Below are positions 7,451 through 11,179 of a stretch of DNA of 11,179 bases, piece by piece (the first letter of the stretch is position 1; every line of letters starts with the position of its first letter). The notes below the pieces were generated by a model that saw only the letters and a list, made by a program, of their open reading frames with translations, searched no databases and had not been told where the DNA came from. The stretch covers positions 1 through 11,179 of the forward strand of contig JAYWHJ010000106.1 of NCBI GenBank assembly GCA_043777795.1, given 5' to 3'. The translations under genes were made by a program, and so were the position numbers. This DNA comes from JAAFIP01 sp043777795. Lineage in GTDB: Bacteria; Pseudomonadota; Gammaproteobacteria; Burkholderiales; Burkholderiaceae_C.

Positions 7451-8863
7451 ATGCGTGGTGTATGTAAAGCGATATGTGTAGCCTTGTTGGGGTGCGCTCC
7501 GCAATGGGCTCTGGCCGCTGAGTTGAGCGGTAGCCAGTTAGCGGCGGTATGGGGTATCCCTTTTGCAGGGCTTTTGCTGTCGATTGCCCTCATGCCCTTG
7601 CTCGTGCCCAGCTTTTGGCACCACCATTTTGGCAAAGTCACTGCGGCTTGGACGCTGGCTTTTTTGCTGCCTTTTGCGGCGACATTTGGCCCCGGTTTGG
7701 CAGCCTCCGGCGTGCTGCATGCGCTACTGGCCGAGTACATCCCATTCATCGTCTTGCTCACTGCGCTGTACACGGTGTCTGGGGGAATCTATATTCGCGG
7801 TAACTTGCATGGCGCGCCAGGGCTCAACACAGCTATCTTGGCCATTGGGGCCGTGTTGGCCAGCTTTATGGGCACCACAGGTGCTTCGATGCTGCTCATT
7901 CGTCCGCTCATCCGCGCAAATGACAACCGACGGCACAAAGCGCATGTGGTGGTGTTTTTTATTTTCATCGTATCTAACGCAGGGGGCTCGCTTACACCAC
8001 TGGGTGACCCGCCTTTGTTTTTGGGCTTCCTAAAGGGCGTAGACTTTTTCTGGACGGTACGGCATATTTTCCCGGAAACACTGTTCCTCATCGGCTCGCT
8101 ACTGGCTATTTTTTATGCGCTGGATTGTTGGTTTTACCATCGCCGGGAAGAGGTGTTGCCTGTTGACCCTACTCCCGATACACAGCGCCTGGGTTTTGAC
8201 GGCGCAGCCAATTTTGGCCTGCTCGCCGCCATCGCGGGCTTGGTGTTGATGAGCGGTTTTTGGAAGTCGGGCATTGCATTTAACGTGTTGGGCACCGAGG
8301 TGGGCCTGCCCGGTATGGTGCGCGATGCAGGCCTGGTGCTGATTGCCTGGGTGTCGTTCAAATTCACCGCGCAGGCGGTACATGCCGACAACCAGTTTTC
8401 CTGGGGGCCCATGCTGGAAGTCGCCAAGCTTTTTGCAGGCATTTTTCTCACTATTATTCCGGTCATTGCCATGCTCAAGGCCGGTCTGGATGGCCCTTTT
8501 TCTGCGGTCATCGCCGCAGTAACACGCCCGGATGGTACCCCCGATCCCGCAGCTTATTTTTGGGCGGCGGGGATTCTAAGTTCCTTCTTGGACAATGCGC
8601 CAACCTATCTGGTGTTCTTCAATACCGCTGGGGGCGATGCCAAAGTGCTGATGACTACATTGGCCCCTACACTGGCCGCGATATCGGCTGGTGCGGTCTT
8701 TATGGGCGCCAACACCTACATTGGCAACGCACCTAACCTGATGGTTAAAGCCATCGCCGAGGACCGTGGTTTAAAAATGCCCAGCTTCTTTGGCTATATG
8801 GCTTGGTCTATGGGTGTGCTAATTCCGTTGTTTATCATCATGACTTTTATTTGGTTTCGCTAA
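7451..8863 (+). CDS. Putative Na+/H+ antiporter or organic-anion transporter, ion transporter superfamily (NhaD/CitMHS-like)
   Basis: A 470-residue inner-membrane transporter with about a dozen hydrophobic segments. It begins with a signal-like stretch (charged MRGVCK, hydrophobic core, ALAAE near residue 23) that may be cleaved. Duplicated ion-transporter hallmarks are present: SNAGGSLTPLGDPP (175-188) in the first half, then SSFLDNAPTYL around D381-N382 and YIGNAPN around N426-N429 in the second half. These hairpin motifs occur in the NhaD, ArsB and CitMHS families. I recall close relatives in Burkholderiales being labelled sodium:proton antiporter or putative citrate transporter. The substrate cannot be settled from sequence. 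If it exchanges Na+ for H+, it could use the proton gradient made by the rhodopsin, but that link is inference from position only. The start is fixed by AAGGAG at 7438-7443. Confidence 0.85.
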   Translation: MRGVCKAICVALLGCAPQWALAAELSGSQLAAVWGIPFAGLLLSIALMPLLVPSFWHHHFGKVTAAWTLAFLLPFAATFGPGLAASGVLHALLAEYIPFIVLLTALYTVSGGIYIRGNLHGAPGLNTAILAIGAVLASFMGTTGASMLLIRPLIRANDNRRHKAHVVVFFIFIVSNAGGSLTPLGDPPLFLGFLKGVDFFWTVRHIFPETLFLIGSLLAIFYALDCWFYHRREEVLPVDPTPDTQRLGFDGAANFGLLAAIAGLVLMSGFWKSGIAFNVLGTEVGLPGMVRDAGLVLIAWVSFKFTAQAVHADNQFSWGPMLEVAKLFAGIFLTIIPVIAMLKAGLDGPFSAVIAAVTRPDGTPDPAAYFWAAGILSSFLDNAPTYLVFFNTAGGDAKVLMTTLAPTLAAISAGAVFMGANTYIGNAPNLMVKAIAEDRGLKMPSFFGYMAWSMGVLIPLFIIMTFIWFR

Positions 8864-8867
8864 ACCA
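8852..8867 (+). terminator. Weak candidate terminator hairpin over the transporter stop codon
   Basis: TGGTTT (8852-8857) and AAACCA (8862-8867) form a perfect 6-bp stem with loop CGCT, spanning the TAA stop of the transporter gene. A run of five T residues (8878-8882) starts about 10 bases after the stem, which is too far for a classical intrinsic terminator, and the stem has few G:C pairs. It may still mark the end of the pncB-transporter transcript. Confidence 0.25.
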
Positions 8868-8881
8868 TCCAAGCCCCTTTT

Positions 8882-8931
8882 TGCTATTTACTTTATAGCT
8901 AATCCCGCAATGTTTTTATGCGCTAAAAGCC
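8882..8931. repeat. Dispersed intergenic repeat, copy 1
   Basis: This copy fills most of the 75-base gap between the transporter and the dehydrogenase gene. It shares TGCTAT, then AGCT, then TCCCGCAAT with the second copy at 10296-10343, with identical spacing (9 and 2 bases between the blocks), followed by a T-rich stretch and a GC-CTA-AGC tail. Within it, GCTAT (8883-8887) and ATAGC (8895-8899) form an inverted repeat, and CGCA (8906-8909) can pair with TGCG (8919-8922). The layout resembles the short AGCT...CGC...GCTA...GCC repeat I recall between genes in Comamonadaceae genomes. It ends about 7 bases before the start of the dehydrogenase gene. Confidence 0.55.
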
Positions 8932-8938
8932 ATTTCCT

Positions 8939-9922
8939 ATGAAAAAACCAGCCATCCTGATTACCCGCGCCAATTTTCCCGATGTCGTCGCCCGTTTGTC
9001 AGAACACTTTGATGTGGAGAGTAACCAAGCCGACGTGCTGTGGACCAAAGCCGAGATGATTGCCAAGCTGCAAGGCAAAGTCGGCGTGTTCACCACTGGC
9101 GGCGAGCGCATCGATGCCGAGCTGCTGGCCGCATGCCCAGGCCTCAAAATCTGCGCCAACATGGCCGTGGGCTACAACAACTTCGATTTGCCCGCCATGA
9201 CCGCCGCAGGCGTGCTGGGCACCAACGCCCCCGACGTGCTGACCGAGACCACCGCAGACCTGGGCTTTACCTTGCTGATGGCTACTGCCCGCCGCGTGAG
9301 CGAGAGCGAGGCGTATCTGCGTGCAGGCCAGTGGACCAAATGGAGCTACGACATGTTTATGGGCAGCGACATCCACGGCGCTACCCTGGGCATTTTGGGC
9401 ATGGGCCGCATCGGCCAGGCCATCGCCAAGCGTGGTGCGCACGGCTTTGGCATGAACGTGATCTACCACAACCGCTCGCGCCTCGATGCCGCTAGCGAAG
9501 CCAGCGTGAAAGGCCGATACGTCACTAAGGATGAGCTTTTTGCAACAGCCGATCACATTGTCTTGGTGCTGCCCTACAGCGCAGAGGCCCACCACACGGT
9601 AGGCGCTGCCGAAATCGCGCGTATGAAGCCCACTGCCAATATCATCAACATCGGCCGTGGCGGCCTGATTGACGAAGACGCGCTGGCCGCAGCTTTGGCC
9701 GCAGGCAAGATTGCAGGGGCAGGCCTGGACGTGTTTGAGGGCGAACCCAAGGTGAACCCCAAGCTCACTGCTCTGAAAAACGTCGTTCTCACCCCGCACA
9801 TAGGAAGCGCCTCCCGACCGACACGCTTGGCTATGTCCAACTTGGCGGCGGACAACTTGATTGGCTACCTGCTGCAAGGCAAAGCCAAAACCCCGCTGAA
9901 CCCGCAGGTGGTTGCGAAGTAA
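8939..9922 (+). CDS. D-2-hydroxyacid dehydrogenase, probable glyoxylate/hydroxypyruvate reductase
   Basis: NAD(P)H-dependent cytosolic reductase of 327 residues, the normal family length. The N- and C-terminal parts form the split catalytic domain. The middle holds the nucleotide-binding motif G154-M-G156-R-I-G159. The catalytic triad is visible: R240 in NIGRGGLID, E269 in DVFEGEP and H287 in LTPHIGS. ANMAVGYNNFD (about 78-88) is the substrate-binding loop typical of glyoxylate/hydroxypyruvate reductases of the GhrB/GRHPR group. I would therefore favour glyoxylate or hydroxypyruvate over lactate or phosphoglycerate, without certainty. NADPH preference is plausible because NRSR follows the cofactor strand (HNRSRLD), placing Arg residues near the ribose phosphate. 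ATG 8939 follows repeat copy 1 closely and has no obvious Shine-Dalgarno sequence. Confidence 0.92.
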   Translation: MKKPAILITRANFPDVVARLSEHFDVESNQADVLWTKAEMIAKLQGKVGVFTTGGERIDAELLAACPGLKICANMAVGYNNFDLPAMTAAGVLGTNAPDVLTETTADLGFTLLMATARRVSESEAYLRAGQWTKWSYDMFMGSDIHGATLGILGMGRIGQAIAKRGAHGFGMNVIYHNRSRLDAASEASVKGRYVTKDELFATADHIVLVLPYSAEAHHTVGAAEIARMKPTANIINIGRGGLIDEDALAAALAAGKIAGAGLDVFEGEPKVNPKLTALKNVVLTPHIGSASRPTRLAMSNLAADNLIGYLLQGKAKTPLNPQVVAK

Positions 9923-9954
9923 ATTCAAACGAAATCACCTAGACCACCACCACC

Positions 9955-10251
9955 ATGACCACCACCGCCCTGCAAACCTTCTTTACCATCTTCACGGCGG
10001 TTTTCCTGGCCGAGCTGGGCGACAAAACCCAGCTAGCCACCATGCTGTTTGCCTCGGACAGCAGCGCCCCCGTGAGCAAGTGGACGGTGTTTTTTGCCGC
10101 CAGCGCAGCGCTCACATTGAGCGCAGGGATCGGCGTGGTAGCGGGTAGCTGGCTGGGCAGCTTGGTGTCGCCGCGTACTTTGCAGTTGGTGGCAGGCGCG
10201 GGGTTTTTGTTGATCGGCGCTTGGACGGTTTATAAGGCCTGGTCGTTGTAA
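9955..10251 (+). CDS. TMEM165/GDT1 (UPF0016) family cation transporter, single-domain form
   Basis: A 98-residue membrane protein with three hydrophobic segments and the family signature E20-L-G-D-K-T-Q26 in the first. Family members export Mn2+ or exchange Ca2+/Mn2+ for H+. Most are about 190 residues or longer with two such repeats; this one has a single repeat, so it would have to work as a homodimer or with a partner encoded elsewhere. The start is certain: an in-frame TAG (9940-9942) lies 12 bases upstream and ATG 9955 is the first Met. No Shine-Dalgarno sequence is seen; instead four ACC triplets precede the ATG and three follow it. It starts 32 bases after the dehydrogenase gene and converges with the minus-strand genes. 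The ion is not determinable from sequence. Confidence 0.9.
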   Translation: MTTTALQTFFTIFTAVFLAELGDKTQLATMLFASDSSAPVSKWTVFFAASAALTLSAGIGVVAGSWLGSLVSPRTLQLVAGAGFLLIGAWTVYKAWSL

Positions 10252-10295
10252 AGAGCCTGCGGCAGATTCTTGGCAAAGCTCTACGCAATTCAAAC

Positions 10296-10343
10296 TGCTA
10301 TCAGTATAAGAGCTTCTCCCGCAATATTTTATTGGCCTATAGC
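10296..10343. repeat. Dispersed intergenic repeat, copy 2
   Basis: Second copy of the element at 8882-8931, in the same orientation, lying between two convergent genes. The blocks TGCTAT (10296-10301), AGCT (10311-10314) and TCCCGCAAT (10317-10325) keep the spacing of copy 1. CAATA (10322-10326) and TATTG (10330-10334) can form a short A/T-rich hairpin with a three-base loop. The outer GCTAT (10297-10301) and ATAGC (10339-10343) are also complementary, so the whole unit can fold. Its right end contains the TAG stop codon of the minus-strand SRPBCC gene (10337-10339). Confidence 0.55.
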
Positions 10344-10639
10344 ACGTTTTGCACTTCAATTTGCAAGCGGGCAAGGTCTTGTCCATTTGCCGGAATGACA
10401 GACTGGGCAATAGCCTCTTTCTCCTGCGCTGTGGCAAACACCTGGCGCCAACCGACCCGCGTTTGGCCTGCTTCTTTGGCAAACGTGCTGCTAAACCCGT
10501 CTGGCCCCCACCATGTAGCCAAGTGCTCACGCTGTGCAAACGCGCGGAACAATCGCTTGCGCGGCGCATCGATCAGCCGCGAGTGTACAAGCTCGCGCTC
10601 AAAGGTGGATGCAGCATTTTGTATTTTTTGCTTGGTCAT
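10337..10639 (-). pseudogene. SRPBCC/AHSA1-family gene with internal in-frame deletion (probable remnant)
   Basis: The frame encodes 100 residues, against roughly 140-160 for family members. Residues 1-53 match the family N-terminus: ELVHSRLIDAPRKRLFRAF, then the hallmark EHLATWWGPDGFSSTF. Residues 54-100 match the C-terminal strand and helix: AKEAGQTRVGWRQVF, then VIPANGQDLARLQ. The central strands that build the ligand-binding cavity (about 55-65 residues, usually with an RPGG...HGPDG stretch) are absent, and the two parts join at F53-A54 near 10480. The frame is not disturbed, so a short product could still be made. ATG 10639 is chosen because GAGGT (10648-10652 on the minus strand) lies 8 bases upstream; a GTG immediately before it is an alternative. 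It lies 45 bases downstream of the DUF1275 gene on the same strand. The stop falls inside repeat copy 2. Confidence 0.6.
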
Positions 10640-10647
10640 CACTTCAT

Positions 10648-10652
10648 ACCTC
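10648..10652 (-). promoter_or_regulatory. Ribosome binding site of the SRPBCC-like gene
   Basis: GAGGT on the minus strand, 8 bases before ATG 10639. A good site at proper spacing shows that the translation signal of the truncated gene is still intact even though the domain is not. Confidence 0.5.
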
Positions 10653-10684
10653 GGTTACGCAACGCTTGCGCCGATGCGTGGGCC

Positions 10685-11179
10685 TCAGGCGTCAGTGCGC
10701 GCCAGGTAGTACCTGATGTCGTCCGTCAATGGAACGATTGCCAAGACCGCCAAAATGAAAGACAGTGGAACAGTCGTCAGGTATCCAAGGTGTTGAAAAC
10801 CAAGTGCGCCAATCACGCCGCCCAGAAAGAATGCGAAGATCAAGAGCGATAGAACCAGCATGCGCTCCCTATCGGCCAAGACGCGGTGCGCAACATCACT
10901 GTGCATTCGGTTCCAGTACACCAGCTTGCCCATTTCTATGCCTAGATCGGTAACCAGCCCGGTAACGTGGGTGGTGCGAATCTCAGAATTTGATATTTTT
11001 GTGATGACCGCATTCTGTAAACCCATCGTGTAACACAAGAGCACGACGGTGAACGGAACGAAGAAGCCCTGAAAAGTAGAAAGCTGGGCACCCACCAAGC
11101 CAAACACTAGCAAAAGCACGGCTTCCAGAAGGAGGGGCAGCGCAAACAGGCTCTTTAACTGTCGTCGCATACCATAGCT
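10685..11179 (-). CDS. DUF1275 (YoaK-type) integral membrane protein, 5' end beyond window
   Basis: Membrane protein of unknown function. The frame is open to the right edge (Ser-Tyr-Gly precede the first visible Met at 11170-11168), and full-length members are about 220-240 residues, so roughly 60-70 N-terminal residues lie outside. Taking that Met as 1, the conserved signature is MGLQNAVITKISNSEIRTTHVTG compressed as two motifs: GLQNA (50-54) and RTTHVTG (65-71), then TDLGIE. Four hydrophobic segments are visible (about 8-28, 35-50, 105-125, 130-150). The Met at 11170 is unlikely to be the real start because the family's N-terminal helices would be missing. The SRPBCC-like gene follows after 45 bases on the same strand. 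No substrate or role can be assigned. Confidence 0.85.
   Translation of the reverse strand, partial: SYGMRRQLKSLFALPLLLEAVLLLVFGLVGAQLSTFQGFFVPFTVVLLCYTMGLQNAVITKISNSEIRTTHVTGLVTDLGIEMGKLVYWNRMHSDVAHRVLADRERMLVLSLLIFAFFLGGVIGALGFQHLGYLTTVPLSFILAVLAIVPLTDDIRYYLARTDA

Noticed and set aside
8999..9928. Long open frame on the minus strand opposite the dehydrogenase gene (309 residues)
   Set aside because: Composition is biased (Gln, His, Ala, Gly rich) with no recognisable domain, and it mirrors a well-supported dehydrogenase with all catalytic residues.
9923..9954. Possible yybP-ykoY manganese riboswitch before the UPF0016 gene
   Set aside because: Only 32 bases are available, with an in-frame stop and ACC repeats; there is no room for that aptamer.
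10252..10282. Hairpin AGAGC...GCTCT after the UPF0016 gene as terminator
   Set aside because: Only 5 bp with a 21-base loop and no T-run; not convincing.
10332..10852. Plus-strand open frames opposite the SRPBCC and DUF1275 genes
   Set aside because: Their translations lack any recognisable motif, while the minus strand carries clear family signatures.

Overview
The window carries a nearly complete proteorhodopsin phototrophy operon followed by ordinary housekeeping and transport genes. Coding density is high, gene-to-gene spacing is short, and no gene-free stretch exceeds about 120 bases. The protein families, the moderately high G+C, and two degenerate copies of an intergenic repeat that resembles one I recall from Comamonadaceae suggest a betaproteobacterium of the Burkholderiales, probably a freshwater Comamonadaceae (Rhodoferax/Limnohabitans-like). 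That assignment is an inference; no rRNA or other phylogenetic marker is present.

Region 1 (1-6097, + strand) is the photosystem: a 5'-truncated green-type proton-pumping rhodopsin, then crtE (GGPP synthase), crtI (phytoene desaturase), crtB (phytoene synthase), crtY (lycopene cyclase) and blh (beta-carotene 15,15'-dioxygenase). The first four genes overlap one another (14, 1 and 4 bases), and crtY and blh follow after short gaps, so the set reads as one transcription unit. Together the enzymes take IPP/DMAPP to GGPP, phytoene, lycopene, beta-carotene and finally retinal, the chromophore bound by the rhodopsin Lys. No hydroxylase or ketolase is present, and the rhodopsin has Phe at the position where antenna-binding rhodopsins have Gly. 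The pathway therefore looks dedicated to retinal and not to an antenna carotenoid.

Region 2 (6214-10251, + strand) holds pncB (nicotinate phosphoribosyltransferase, NAD salvage), a NhaD/CitMHS-like ion transporter with a strong ribosome binding site, a D-2-hydroxyacid dehydrogenase of the glyoxylate/hydroxypyruvate reductase type, and a single-domain UPF0016/GDT1 cation transporter. Two copies of the roughly 50-base intergenic repeat lie at 8882-8931 and 10296-10343.

Region 3 (10337-11179, - strand) converges on region 2. It has a DUF1275 (YoaK-type) membrane protein that runs off the right edge, followed by a small SRPBCC/AHSA1-family gene that has lost the central part of its domain by an apparent in-frame deletion. 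No tRNA, rRNA, CRISPR array, insertion sequence or phage gene was seen. The system itself (rhodopsin-crtEIBY-blh) is a known type. The most unusual points are its probable host lineage, the base-composition gradient along the operon, the repeat pair and the internally deleted SRPBCC gene.
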